This document shows positions 38,581 through 48,931 of a stretch of DNA of 64,000 nucleotides, one piece after another. Under the pieces are notes generated by a model. That model did no database searches, was not told the origin of the DNA, and saw only the letters and a program-made list of their open reading frames with translations. The translations under genes and the position numbers were made by a program. The first letter of the stretch is position 1. Each line of letters begins with the position of its first letter. The DNA is from Burkholderiaceae bacterium (lineage in GTDB: Bacteria > Pseudomonadota > Gammaproteobacteria > Burkholderiales > Burkholderiaceae_B), in assembly GCA_004322135.1 (NCBI GenBank), contig SCSG01000005.1:31479-95478 (forward strand). The letters run 5' to 3'.

Positions 38581-39438
38581 ATGATTTATCCTGAACTATT
38601 CAAATCAATGGAAGCCGTACGCTGGAACCTGGCATCCGACATTCCTTGGGGTGATTTTGATGGTAGCCGTCTTTCAGACGATCAGGCCTATACGATCAAG
38701 ATGAACGCCATTACCGAGTGGGCCGCATTGCCCGCTACCGAGATGTTCCTGCGCGACAACCATGATGACAGCGATTTCTGCGCTTTTATGTCCATCTGGT
38801 TTTATGAAGAGCAAAAGCACTCCCTGGCGCTTATGGAGTATTTGCGCCGCTTTCGTCCCAAGCTCGTACCCACCGAGGAGGAACTGCACAATGTGCGTTT
38901 CGAATTCGACCCGGCACCGGCCCTTGAAACCCTGATGCTGCATTTTTGCGGCGAAATACGTTTGAACCATTGGTACCGATGCGCGTCTGATTGGCACACC
39001 GAGCCAGTCATAAAGCGTATTTACAAGGTCATTGCACAAGACGAGGCCCGGCATGCTGGAGCCTACCTGCGCTACATGAAGCGGGCCTTGGTGCGTCAGG
39101 GTGCCGAAATCGGACAGCAGGCCCGCCTGGCATTCGCGAAGATCGGGGTGCTTATGGCTTCGGCCCGCCGCACCCCGCAGGCGCTGCACCCAACGAACCT
39201 GCACGTCAACAAGGGCTTGTTCCCCAACGATACCGTGCAGTCCAGGTTGCCGTCGCCCGGCTGGTTGGAAAATTGGCTCGACAACCAGATCTGCTTCAAC
39301 AAAGAATGGGAAGGTAAGGTCAGTTCACGCATTTTGCATAATCTGTCGCTGCTTTTCGATACGACGTTCAATACGGTGCAGGATCTGAATCACTACCGCA
39401 AGGAAATCAGCAAGTCCGCCCCAGCGGTAACCGCGTAA
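38581..39438 (+). CDS. Diiron ferritin-like / acyl-ACP desaturase-like protein
   Basis: 285 residues with a four-helix diiron pattern: Glu candidates E46 or E54, then E77-Q-K-H80, E125 in GEIRLNHWY, and E155-A-R-H158. The two ExxH motifs resemble the EENRH and DEKRH sites of soluble acyl-ACP desaturases and other ferritin-fold oxidases. AGAGAG precedes the ATG at 38581. No signal peptide. A role next to ubiB could be an oxidation step, but the substrate is unknown. Confidence 0.78.
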   Translation: MIYPELFKSMEAVRWNLASDIPWGDFDGSRLSDDQAYTIKMNAITEWAALPATEMFLRDNHDDSDFCAFMSIWFYEEQKHSLALMEYLRRFRPKLVPTEEELHNVRFEFDPAPALETLMLHFCGEIRLNHWYRCASDWHTEPVIKRIYKVIAQDEARHAGAYLRYMKRALVRQGAEIGQQARLAFAKIGVLMASARRTPQALHPTNLHVNKGLFPNDTVQSRLPSPGWLENWLDNQICFNKEWEGKVSSRILHNLSLLFDTTFNTVQDLNHYRKEISKSAPAVTA

Positions 39439-39444
39439 TTGCTC

Positions 39445-39927
39445 GTGGCGGCGCGCTTCGAGTCGAAAATACTGGACCGTGACCAGTGCGTCGCCGCCGT
39501 GCGCGGCGGCGCGTATGCGCGCCCGCTGGTCTTTACCAATGGGGTGTTCGATATTCTTCATCGGGGCCATGCCACTTATCTCGATGCGGCGGCCGGTCTG
39601 GGCGCTGCGCTTATTGTGGCCATCAACACCGATGGTTCGGCGCGTCGTCTGGGCAAGGGCACCGATCGGCCTTTCAACCGGCAGGAAGATCGGGCGGCGC
39701 TTCTGGCGGCGTTGGAATGCGTTTCGGCAGTGACCATGTTTGACGAAGATACGCCGCTGGCGCTGATCCAGCAGCTCCGGCCCGACATTATCGTTAAGGG
39801 TGGCGACTACGACATGGAAACCCTGCCTGAGACTGCCAGTGTCAAAAGCTGGGGCGGCCGGGCAGTGTCCATCCCGTTCGAATTTCAGCTTTCGACGACG
39901 TCGCTGGTAAGCAAGATACGCGGATAG
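39445..39927 (+). CDS. rfaE2: D-glycero-beta-D-manno-heptose 1-phosphate adenylyltransferase
   Basis: 160 residues of the cytidylyltransferase-like fold. The nucleotide motif TNGVFDILHRGHATYL has the HxGH site, and KGTDRPFNRQEDRA and STTSLVSKIRG are the family C-terminal signatures. It is the HldE C-terminal activity as a separate protein (RfaE2/HldC), making ADP-heptose for LPS core. The start is GTG at 39445 or TTG at 39439; neither has a strong Shine-Dalgarno. Confidence 0.9.
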   Translation: MAARFESKILDRDQCVAAVRGGAYARPLVFTNGVFDILHRGHATYLDAAAGLGAALIVAINTDGSARRLGKGTDRPFNRQEDRAALLAALECVSAVTMFDEDTPLALIQQLRPDIIVKGGDYDMETLPETASVKSWGGRAVSIPFEFQLSTTSLVSKIRG

Positions 39928-39958
39928 ATGCGCGTGGCGCTGGCTGGAGCGGCACGGA

Positions 39959-41419
39959 TCAGTCTTTGATGGTTTTGTTGCGGCCGCCAAGCCCGCCCCG
40001 CCCTGACTCCGATTCAAGCAATTGGTTGATGGCGACAATGTCTGTTTCAGTCAGGATGCCGCTGCTGGCCTTGAGCCTGAGACTGTGCATGAGCGTGTCG
40101 TACCGGGTTCGGAACAGCGCACGCTGGGTTTCGTATAACTGCTGCTGCGCGTTGAGCACGTCGATGTTCACCCGCACGCCTATTTCATATCCCGTCCTGT
40201 TGGCTTCCAGAGAGGCCCGGCTGGATTTCTCAGCAGCCTGAAGCGACTGGATTTGGGCCAGACCTGATGTGACTCCCGAGAAATACTGTTGTGTTGACTG
40301 CACCGCCTGGCGCCTGGCAGCCTCCAGGTCGTAGCGCGCCTGCATCAGGCGCGACGTGTGCTCGCGCACCTGCGATGAGATTTCTCCGCCTGAATAAATG
40401 GGAATGGACAGTTGCAATCCGACGGCGGTGTCCAGCGAGCGTGGCCCGCTTTGTACTCCGTACGTGCCGCGGTCGCTGGCGCTTCCCGTCTGGGCGTACA
40501 GGCTCAGTGTCGGGGCGTGGCTGTTCTTGGCAATGTCGATCTGTGTTTCCGCGATTCTGGCCGCCAGCCGCGCGCGGGCCACGGTCAGGTTGGCCTGGGC
40601 GGCCTGGGCCGTCCAGCTGCCCAGGGCGTTGGGCTGCGGCGCCGGCAGCGGTGTGTCCGCAGCCAGCCCTACGAGTGCGCCTGGATGCTCACTCGTAATT
40701 TGCGCCAGCCGGTCGTTGCTGACGCGCAGCGTATTGCGGGCTTGCAGCTCAGCCGCGTTAAGCAGGTCCAGCCGCGACTGCGCCTCGTAGGTGTCGGTGA
40801 TGGTCTTGCTGCCCAGCTCGAACCCTTTTTTTGCAGCTCGCAGCTGTGTGGCCACCGCCTGTTTCTGGGCAAGCAGGGTCTGCAGCGAGTCTTGTGCCGC
40901 CAGTACGTCGAAGTAGGTCTGGGCGACACGCAGGATCAGGTCCTGGTAGGCCTGTTGCGCGCCCAGATCGGCCGAGCTTGCGAAGAACTCGGATTGCTTG
41001 AGCCGATCCCAATTGCTGAAGTCGATAATGGGCTGGGTAAGAGTCAGGGCCCATCGGGCACGCCGGTTCGTCGCGCCCTGCTGCATGTCTTGCAGACGAC
41101 GGGTGTTGTCCAGTTCGGCCGCGGTGCCCGCAGTGATGTACGGTAGAAGCCGGGCGCGCGCCTGGGGAACTTTCTCCTGGTCAGCGTTACGCTGCGCGCG
41201 GGCTGCTGCATAGATGGGATCACGCTGCAGGGCGGCATTCCAGATGGACAGCAGATCCTGTGGCGCGGTCCGGGTTGGCCGGGAAAGGCCCTGCATCAGC
41301 CCTGTGGGGGCCGGGTGGCTTGTGGTACGGTCAGGCGCGTCTTGCGCCTGGGCCAGCGCGGTGGCGCCAAGAAGTGCCAGGGCCATTACGGTGCTTGCAC
41401 ATCCAGGAGCTGCGCGCAT
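39959..41419 (-). CDS. tolC: TolC-family outer-membrane efflux protein
   Basis: 486 residues. A signal peptide ends near AQAQ. Two structural repeats of the TolC fold follow, with LLSIWNAALQRDPIYAAARAQRNADQEKVPQA-type helical regions and GLQLSIPIYSGG in the second repeat. It forms the outer-membrane tunnel for type I secretion or efflux. It starts 3 bases after the pcm stop, as is common in betaproteobacteria. Confidence 0.93.
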   Translation of the reverse strand: MRAAPGCASTVMALALLGATALAQAQDAPDRTTSHPAPTGLMQGLSRPTRTAPQDLLSIWNAALQRDPIYAAARAQRNADQEKVPQARARLLPYITAGTAAELDNTRRLQDMQQGATNRRARWALTLTQPIIDFSNWDRLKQSEFFASSADLGAQQAYQDLILRVAQTYFDVLAAQDSLQTLLAQKQAVATQLRAAKKGFELGSKTITDTYEAQSRLDLLNAAELQARNTLRVSNDRLAQITSEHPGALVGLAADTPLPAPQPNALGSWTAQAAQANLTVARARLAARIAETQIDIAKNSHAPTLSLYAQTGSASDRGTYGVQSGPRSLDTAVGLQLSIPIYSGGEISSQVREHTSRLMQARYDLEAARRQAVQSTQQYFSGVTSGLAQIQSLQAAEKSSRASLEANRTGYEIGVRVNIDVLNAQQQLYETQRALFRTRYDTLMHSLRLKASSGILTETDIVAINQLLESESGRGGLGGRNKTIKD

Positions 41420-41422
41420 TAC

Positions 41423-42103
41423 CTAGAATTTGAACTTGGAGACAGCCGTGCCCCGCAGCGGCTTGATGACGGTATCGAACAGGCTGGTCGTGTCGAAGCT
41501 GGCGGCGTCGGTCCGGGTGATGCGGTAGGCCGTCATGATGGGACTTTGTCCCACGACTACAACCATGCGCCCCCCAATGCACAGCTGGTACTTGAGTGCG
41601 TCCGGTACGGTAGGGGTAGAGCCCGTAAGCAGAATGGCGTCGTACTCGGCGGTTCCCCAACCGGCGTGGGCCGCGCCGACCTCGACCTTGACGTTGCCGA
41701 CCTGGTTGCGTTGCAGGTTTTGTTCGCCAAACGCGGCGATACGGCTGTCGATCTCAATGCTGGTGACTTGCTGTGCCAGCTGCGCCAGCAGCGCCGCCTG
41801 GTAGCCTGAACCCGTGCCGATTTCCAAGACGCAGTCGTTGGCCCCCAGCTGCAGTTCCTGGGCCAGACGCGCTTCGACACGCGGCGCCAGCATGGTTTCG
41901 CGGGTGTCGATTGCATTGATGTTAAGGGGTAGTTCAATATCCGAAAAAGCCAGTCCCTGGAATCCCGGCGGCACGAAGCGTTCGCGGCGCACGGTGAACA
42001 GCGCCTGCAGGACCTTCGGGTCAAGCACCTCCCAAGTGCGGATTTGCTGCTCGATCATGTTGAAGCGGGCTTGTTCGATTTCGGAAAGGCCAATTGCAGT
42101 CAT
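41423..42103 (-). CDS. pcm: Protein-L-isoaspartate O-methyltransferase family protein
   Basis: 226 residues from the ATG at 42103. Motif I is VLEIGTGSGYQAALLA, and the family segment MIEQQIRTWEVLDPKVLQAL is at the N-terminus. PCMT proteins repair isoaspartyl residues; the tolC-linked betaproteobacterial branch may differ. The open frame runs 108 codons further upstream without family resemblance. Confidence 0.85.
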   Translation of the reverse strand: MTAIGLSEIEQARFNMIEQQIRTWEVLDPKVLQALFTVRRERFVPPGFQGLAFSDIELPLNINAIDTRETMLAPRVEARLAQELQLGANDCVLEIGTGSGYQAALLAQLAQQVTSIEIDSRIAAFGEQNLQRNQVGNVKVEVGAAHAGWGTAEYDAILLTGSTPTVPDALKYQLCIGGRMVVVVGQSPIMTAYRITRTDAASFDTTSLFDTVIKPLRGTAVSKFKF

Positions 42104-42252
42104 GAGGTATCTGGTTAAAAACAAGTAAGAGGCAGCACAGCCAGCGGGCCGGCGCGGGGTTTCAGCTAACACGACAATGAATCCGTATTGTACTGACTTA
42201 CCGGGTTGGCTGGGTTGACGACCCAATGGGCGCGGTGAGCTGTGTTGGGGTG

Positions 42253-43071
42253 CTACCTGGCTTTCCAGAGGGCATGGAAATGGTTGACGGGGCCGTGGCC
42301 GTGGCCTACTTGCAGTTCGTCTGCGTGAGCGATGGCCGAGACGAGAAAGGCTTTGGCCTGACGTGCGGCTTCGGGTATGTTCCCCGCATGCGGCAGCAGT
42401 GCGGCCAGTGCGGCCGACAGCGTGCACCCGGTGCCGTGGGTGTTTTTTGTTTCGATGCGGTGTCCTGGCAATTCCAGCATACGGTCGCCATCGTGCAAAA
42501 TGTCGATGGTATCGTTGCCGGGCAGGTGCCCGCCCTTCAGGAATACCCAGCGTTCACCACTGTCGCTCATCAGGCGTCGCAATCTTTCGGCCGCGCGGCG
42601 CATTTGCGCAACCGATTCCACCTGGCCGCCACCGAGCAGGACACAGGCTTCGGGCAGGTTGGGCGTCATGATGGTGGCCAGCGGGACAAGGTGCTCGCGC
42701 AGTTCCTGTACTGCTGTCTTTTCCAGCAGCGCGTCGCCGCTTTTGGACACCATGACCGGATCCAGCACGATATAAGCCGGCTTCCAGTGCGCCAGCCGTT
42801 CGGCGACGACGCGGATCACGGGCTGCTGGCCCAGCATGCCCAGCTTGACGGCATCGACGCGCACGTCGGCAAACAGCGTATTGATTTGCGCGGCGACAAA
42901 ATCGGGGGGGACTGCCGACACGCCAGCGACGGTCTGTGTATTCTGGGCCGTCAGTGCGGCGATGACCGCCATCCCGTATGCGCCCAGGGCGCTTATGGTT
43001 TTGACGTCGGCAAGGACGCCGGCACCACCCGAAGGGTCAACGCCGGCAATGGTCAGTATGTTGGGAATCAT
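42253..43071 (-). CDS. thiD: Hydroxymethylpyrimidine/phosphomethylpyrimidine kinase
   Basis: 272 residues of the ribokinase-like fold. IAGVDPSGGAGVLADVKTISALG at the start, LDPVMVSKSGDALL, and the anion-hole GTGCTLSAALAALL are seen. It makes HMP pyrophosphate for thiamine. The ATG at 43071 matches the family. There is no TPP riboswitch (no CUGAGA core) upstream. It is divergent from the MmyB-type regulator. Confidence 0.94.
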   Translation of the reverse strand: MIPNILTIAGVDPSGGAGVLADVKTISALGAYGMAVIAALTAQNTQTVAGVSAVPPDFVAAQINTLFADVRVDAVKLGMLGQQPVIRVVAERLAHWKPAYIVLDPVMVSKSGDALLEKTAVQELREHLVPLATIMTPNLPEACVLLGGGQVESVAQMRRAAERLRRLMSDSGERWVFLKGGHLPGNDTIDILHDGDRMLELPGHRIETKNTHGTGCTLSAALAALLPHAGNIPEAARQAKAFLVSAIAHADELQVGHGHGPVNHFHALWKAR

Positions 43072-43231
43072 GATGCAAGGAAGGCTTTTCTTTTGTTGGT
43101 TTGCCAGGCAGTGGCGGCAGGTGAGTTTGCCGTTGGCGGCGCCCGCCAGGTAAAGTGGGCAGCCGATTATCGGACAAAATTTGACATTACAGTATATTGC
43201 GTTAAAAAGGACCGTTGCGATCATCACTGCC

Positions 43232-44062
43232 ATGAATAAACCCATTCCCGACGCCGACTCGCACGCCTCCGAAGGCCAGACTGCACCTATTCGCCATAGA
43301 GTTCTGGGCGATTTTCTGCGCAGCGTGAGGGCACGGGTTTCACCCGAAAGCGCCGGGCTGCCCAGCGGGACGCGACGACGCACGCCGGGGCTGCGACGGG
43401 AAGAAGTCGCACAGCTTTGCGGCATCAGTGTCACCTGGTACACCTGGATTGAACAGGGTCGCGAGGTATCGGTGTCGGCCAGTGTGTGGGCGCGCCTGGC
43501 CCATGTTTTGCACCTGTCGCGCGCTGAGCGCCATTATCTGTTTGAGCTGGCGGAAAGCGCCGACCCCGAGCATGGGCACGAACCAAGCGAAGCGCTGCCT
43601 TCAAGTCTGGCTGAGTGCGTGCGCAGCATCACGGCGCCCGCCTATATTCTTGACCGCTGCTGGAACGTGCTGGCGCGCAACGAACCCCTGTTGCGTCTTT
43701 TCGATGGCTGGCCCGACCGTGCCGAGCAGCCCAATTTGCTGCGCTATATATTCGAGGACCCGGCTGCCCAGCGGCTGGTCGTTGACTGGGAGTCGCGGGC
43801 TCGACGTGTGGTGGCCGAGTTTCGGGCTGATGCCGCGTCGTATACCGAAGAGCCAGACGTGCGTGAACTGGTCGACGACCTTTCACGCATCAGCCCAGTT
43901 TTCAGGCATTGGTGGGGGCGGCAGGCGGTTGTCGAACGCGAAGGCGGCCGGCGTGACTTCAGGCGTCCGGGCGCTGGCGTGGTGCATTATCAGCAGATCA
44001 CCTTCCGCCTGGCCATCCGTCCCGATTGCAAGCTGGTCATCCTGCTGGATGACAATGCTTGA
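43232..44062 (+). CDS. XRE helix-turn-helix regulator with MmyB-like ligand domain
   Basis: 276 residues. The N-terminal HTH (about 25-95) has LGDFLRSVRARVSPES, RRTPGLRREEVAQLCGISVTWYTWIEQGR and VSASVWARLAHVL. A C-terminal MmyB-like domain (about 120-265) follows. Such regulators often act on a nearby exporter or dehydrogenase gene. It converges on an MFS exporter gene and is divergent from thiD. Confidence 0.85.
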   Translation: MNKPIPDADSHASEGQTAPIRHRVLGDFLRSVRARVSPESAGLPSGTRRRTPGLRREEVAQLCGISVTWYTWIEQGREVSVSASVWARLAHVLHLSRAERHYLFELAESADPEHGHEPSEALPSSLAECVRSITAPAYILDRCWNVLARNEPLLRLFDGWPDRAEQPNLLRYIFEDPAAQRLVVDWESRARRVVAEFRADAASYTEEPDVRELVDDLSRISPVFRHWWGRQAVVEREGGRRDFRRPGAGVVHYQQITFRLAIRPDCKLVILLDDNA

Positions 44063-44126
44063 CTGCGCCTGGGCGCGGCACGTGCCGTTGCTGCGGCGTT
44101 GAGTCCGGGGGGCGCTTCCTGATCCC

Positions 44127-45566
44127 TTATCTTCTGCGGCGCGTGTTGGTGTGTTCGGCCGTATTGGCCGGGAGGCGCGCGAACGACGCGGCCGAGGCCA
44201 CGGCCAGCAGCCCGATGATGAAAAATGCCCACATGACGTCCACCCGCTCCAGATGCGCCGCGCCGCGCCAGTTGGTGCTCAGGTTCATGATCAGTGCGGC
44301 ACAGCCAACGCCCAGGCTGATGCCCAGTTGCTGCGCCATGGCGGCGAAGCTGCTGGCCCGGCTCATGTCGGCTGGCGTCAGGTCGGCATAGGTCAGGGTG
44401 TTGATGGCGGTAAATTGCAGCGAGCGGAACGTTCCCCCCACGAACAGCACGGCAATAATCATCCAGACGGGCGTGCTTTGGTGAAAAAAGCCGCAAACAA
44501 TGACAAACACCCCCGTAACTACGGCGTTGTAGACGAGCACCGGCCGAAAGCCCAGGCGCCCGATGACATGCGTGACCATAAGCTTCATGCCGAGGGCGCC
44601 TACCGCACTGGTAAAGGTAATCAGGCCCGTGGCGAATGGCGTCATGCCAAAGCCCACTTGCAGCAACAGGGCAAGCATGAATGGCATGGCGCCAACGCTG
44701 AAGCGGCACAGATTGCCGCCCAGTATCGAGACGGCAAAAGACTGCGTGCGCAGCAGCGACAGGTCGATGATGGGATCTTCGGCGCGTCTGGCATGCCAGA
44801 CGTAAAGCAGGCCGCAGCCCAGGCCCGTTCCGATCAGCAGGGCCGTATTCATGCGCGAGATGTCGGTACGCCCTATGGCTTCGAAGCCCGAAACCAGCGC
44901 CGCCAGCGCGATGCCGCTAAGAATGAACCCAGGCCAGTCCAGTCTGGGCTTGGTTTCGGGGATGTCGTCGTCTATGTAACGCAGGACCAGCGCAATACCC
45001 AACGCCCCAACGGGTACGTTGATAAGGAATATCCAGTGCCATGACGCGTAAGTCACCAGAAAGCCGCCCAGTGGCGGGCCAATGATGGGCCCGAGCAGCG
45101 CTGGCATGGAGATGAACGACATGGCCTTGAGCAGCTGGTCTTTGGGCGTGATGCGCAACAGGATGATGCGCCCCACCGGGACCATCATGGCGCCTGCCGC
45201 TCCCTGGAAAATGCGGGCAATGACCAGTTCCATCAGGTTCTGCGACGATGCGCAGCCAATCGAGCTGACGGCAAACAGGGTAATGGCCGCAATGAAGATC
45301 CGCCTTGAGCCGAACCGGTCGGCGGCCCAACTGCTGATGGGTACGAACACCGCCAGAGCCAGCAGATAGCTGGTTATGGTTACATTCATTTCGACTGCTG
45401 TGGTGTGAAGCGAGTCGGCCATGACGGGCAGCGCCGTGGCGACGACGGTCGAATCCAGCATTTGCATGAAAAGCGCACACCCGACGATGAAAGGGATCAT
45501 TCGGATGGCGGTTGAATCGTTCCCCGACTCGTGGCCAGCGGATTTTGTTTCGCTATCGGTGAGCAT
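44127..45566 (-). CDS. DHA2-family MFS drug exporter (EmrB/QacA type)
   Basis: 479 residues with about 13-14 hydrophobic helices. The N-terminal LDSTVVATALPVMADSL (motif D1) and the motif A-like AADRFGSRRIFIAAI are present. It is a proton-driven exporter of the DHA2 class. No membrane-fusion gene is next to it, so it may work alone. The convergent MmyB-type regulator is the likely controller, by position only. Confidence 0.88.
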   Translation of the reverse strand: MLTDSETKSAGHESGNDSTAIRMIPFIVGCALFMQMLDSTVVATALPVMADSLHTTAVEMNVTITSYLLALAVFVPISSWAADRFGSRRIFIAAITLFAVSSIGCASSQNLMELVIARIFQGAAGAMMVPVGRIILLRITPKDQLLKAMSFISMPALLGPIIGPPLGGFLVTYASWHWIFLINVPVGALGIALVLRYIDDDIPETKPRLDWPGFILSGIALAALVSGFEAIGRTDISRMNTALLIGTGLGCGLLYVWHARRAEDPIIDLSLLRTQSFAVSILGGNLCRFSVGAMPFMLALLLQVGFGMTPFATGLITFTSAVGALGMKLMVTHVIGRLGFRPVLVYNAVVTGVFVIVCGFFHQSTPVWMIIAVLFVGGTFRSLQFTAINTLTYADLTPADMSRASSFAAMAQQLGISLGVGCAALIMNLSTNWRGAAHLERVDVMWAFFIIGLLAVASAASFARLPANTAEHTNTRRRR

Positions 45567-45634
45567 GCGCCATTCTAACTTTGTTCACCTGCTGTAAACT
45601 GGCACCGACGCAGTTAAATTAGTGGCGCACAATC

Positions 45635-45829
45635 ATGTCCAAACAGTACGAGTCGGAAATCACCAAGTTCCTTAATCAGTACAAGCAGGAGCACCCCGGC
45701 ACCGAGCAGCGGCAGCGCGAGGGGCGTGCCCTCTTGTGGGACAAGCCCATCGACGCCGAACAGCACGATGGCTTTCGCGCGGCGCGTGTTCCGCTGGAGC
45801 CCTATGTCTACTATTACCAGTCTTACTGA
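45635..45829 (+). CDS. DUF3460 family small protein
   Basis: 64 residues, polar, no signal peptide. MSKQYESEITKFLNQYKQ start and a WDKPID-type centre are the DUF3460 pattern of betaproteobacteria. Function unknown. It precedes scpA by 10 bases, so it shares its transcript. Confidence 0.88.
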   Translation: MSKQYESEITKFLNQYKQEHPGTEQRQREGRALLWDKPIDAEQHDGFRAARVPLEPYVYYYQSY

Positions 45830-45839
45830 ACGCGCCTGA

Positions 45840-47599
<1,760 letters not shown>

Positions 47600-47647
47600 A
47601 TCTCTGTAAGAAGTGACAGGCGACAACCTGCGACGTTATGTGACAGA

Positions 47648-47672
47648 ATTTTGCCACGATTACATGCAAAAT
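47648..47672 (+). promoter_or_regulatory. Inverted repeat upstream of the LuxR-type gene
   Basis: ATTTTGC (47648-47654) and GCAAAAT (47666-47672) with an 11-base spacer lie 20 bases before the ATG of the LuxR HTH protein. The spacing is that of an operator, possibly autoregulatory. Confidence 0.4.
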
Positions 47673-47691
47673 CTGTGGAGAGGACTGTCTC

Positions 47692-47991
47692 ATGACCGCA
47701 ATATCCCCGCCCGACGATTCGTTGTACGCCGCACTTACACCGCGCGAATTCGACGTCATGCATTATGTGGCCGTTGGCACGCCAAATAAAGTCATCGCTG
47801 CTGAACTGGGCGTGTCACAGCGCACGATCGAGGCACATCGCGCACGCATTTTTCAGAAGATGCGGGTCAGGAATGCTGTCGAACTGGCCCGTTGCGTCCT
47901 GCAGCGCCCACCGGAATCGCTATCGCCCCCGTTATCGCGGCATGTACCTGCACACCGCTCATGTAAGGGTCAAATGATCTTGCGCAGCTGA
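47692..47991 (+). CDS. Stand-alone LuxR/FixJ-type HTH regulator
   Basis: 99 residues. The LuxR HTH occupies about 12-70: LTPREFDVMHYVAVGTPNKV, IAAELGVSQRTIEAHRARIF, then QKMRVRNAVELAR. There is no receiver or ligand domain, so it is a free DNA-binding module like GerE. GGAGAGGA precedes the ATG. An 11-bp palindromic hairpin follows the stop. Neighbours are panC and an NlpE-like lipoprotein; its targets are unknown. Confidence 0.85.
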   Translation: MTAISPPDDSLYAALTPREFDVMHYVAVGTPNKVIAAELGVSQRTIEAHRARIFQKMRVRNAVELARCVLQRPPESLSPPLSRHVPAHRSCKGQMILRS

Positions 47992-48019
47992 TGTCCTGCC
48001 TGATTAGCCAGGCAGGACA
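47992..48019. terminator. Bidirectional hairpin between luxR-type and nlpE-like genes
   Basis: A perfect 11-bp stem (TGTCCTGCCTG at 47992-48002, CAGGCAGGACA at 48009-48019) with loop ATTAGC fills the space between two convergent stop codons. There is no T-run, so it is a terminator by position only. Confidence 0.55.
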
Positions 48020-48763
48020 CTAGCTTCCACATTGCAGGGCTGGCCGGCTGGCCATCTCGACAATGCCGTCAATATTGGCCTGGCGGGTCAGGTGGTAGTC
48101 CAGCGTTGGTTTGATCTCGTTAATGGAGTTGATGCGCAGCACGTTGTCGTTGATGAAGGTCAGGCTGGCTGTCTGCTTGCCGTCTTCCGACTTCAGCAGA
48201 ATGCGCCACGGGTGGATGCCGGTGGGGCTCCAGCAGCCCTGGGTCGTCACGGACTTTTTCCCGCTGTAGCTGGTGTCCAGTATTTGTGTGCGCGAGCGCC
48301 ATTCGCCGCTTGGGGCCAGCGTCAGGGTGACGCGCGCGGCAGTGCACACCAGCCCGCCGGTCATGCAAGGCACTGTGCCAAGAAACGTTTTGGCTTCCTG
48401 CAACGGGCGTACAGCCACCGAGCGTCCATCCGTCGTTGGGGGCTCCTGGCCGGCAGTGGCGCCTGCCGCGGGTGCTGCTTGAGGCGCGCCGGGTTTCTTC
48501 GGGGTTTGGGTGTCGCCAAAGCCCAGCTGGAGTTGTGAGGGGGCTTGAGATATGTGGCTGCCGCGCGCTTGCGTTTGTGCGTCGCTTAGCGTGTTGTCGC
48601 GGGGTGTTTCGTAATAACCGGGGGTGCGTTGCTGTGCGCAGCCCGCCAGCGCTAGTGCCAGCACAGCGGCTGCCAGGGCAGGGTGCGCGGCTGCACGTAG
48701 CCGTTTCAGGCCGAATACAGAGTCTGACTTGAACAAAGCGGGTGCAGCCATGACGAATTCCAT
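48020..48763 (-). CDS. NlpE-like outer-membrane lipoprotein
   Basis: 247 residues from the ATG at 48763. The long signal sequence ends in LALAGC. A Gln/Pro/Ala-rich linker (about 45-120) leads to an NlpE N-terminal-type domain (about 125-240), with FLGTVPCMTGGLVCTAARVTLTL-like architecture: GTVPC followed by a second Cys six residues later, where NlpE has CADC. NlpE senses copper and envelope stress via Cpx in E. coli; no cpx gene is near. Confidence 0.68.
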   Translation of the reverse strand: MEFVMAAPALFKSDSVFGLKRLRAAAHPALAAAVLALALAGCAQQRTPGYYETPRDNTLSDAQTQARGSHISQAPSQLQLGFGDTQTPKKPGAPQAAPAAGATAGQEPPTTDGRSVAVRPLQEAKTFLGTVPCMTGGLVCTAARVTLTLAPSGEWRSRTQILDTSYSGKKSVTTQGCWSPTGIHPWRILLKSEDGKQTASLTFINDNVLRINSINEIKPTLDYHLTRQANIDGIVEMASRPALQCGS

Positions 48764-48931
48764 CAAATAATGAAGTCTTCATATTCTACGCAAATATCTA
48801 CGCCACCGTACGAGCCGGCGCCGCTTGCGGCCAGGCCGTCGTACGCCGGCAACCCGGAGTCTACCCTTGTTCCTCACGTCGTTCTTCAATAGATATAAGT
48901 CACCCGCCCTGTTGGCGCTACCGCTTGGGCC

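Noticed and set aside
43072..43231. TPP riboswitch ahead of thiD
   Set aside because: The conserved CUGAGA core and paired helices are not present.
42226..43239. 337-codon open frame antisense to thiD
   Set aside because: thiD has all ribokinase-fold motifs; the antisense product does not look like a protein family.
44076..44087. 12-bp palindrome CGGCACGTGCCG between two convergent genes
   Set aside because: Short, GC-rich, without a T-run; expected by chance in such DNA and not clearly a terminator or operator.
44151..45044. 297-codon open frame antisense to the MFS exporter
   Set aside because: A polar shadow of membrane-helix codons on the other strand.
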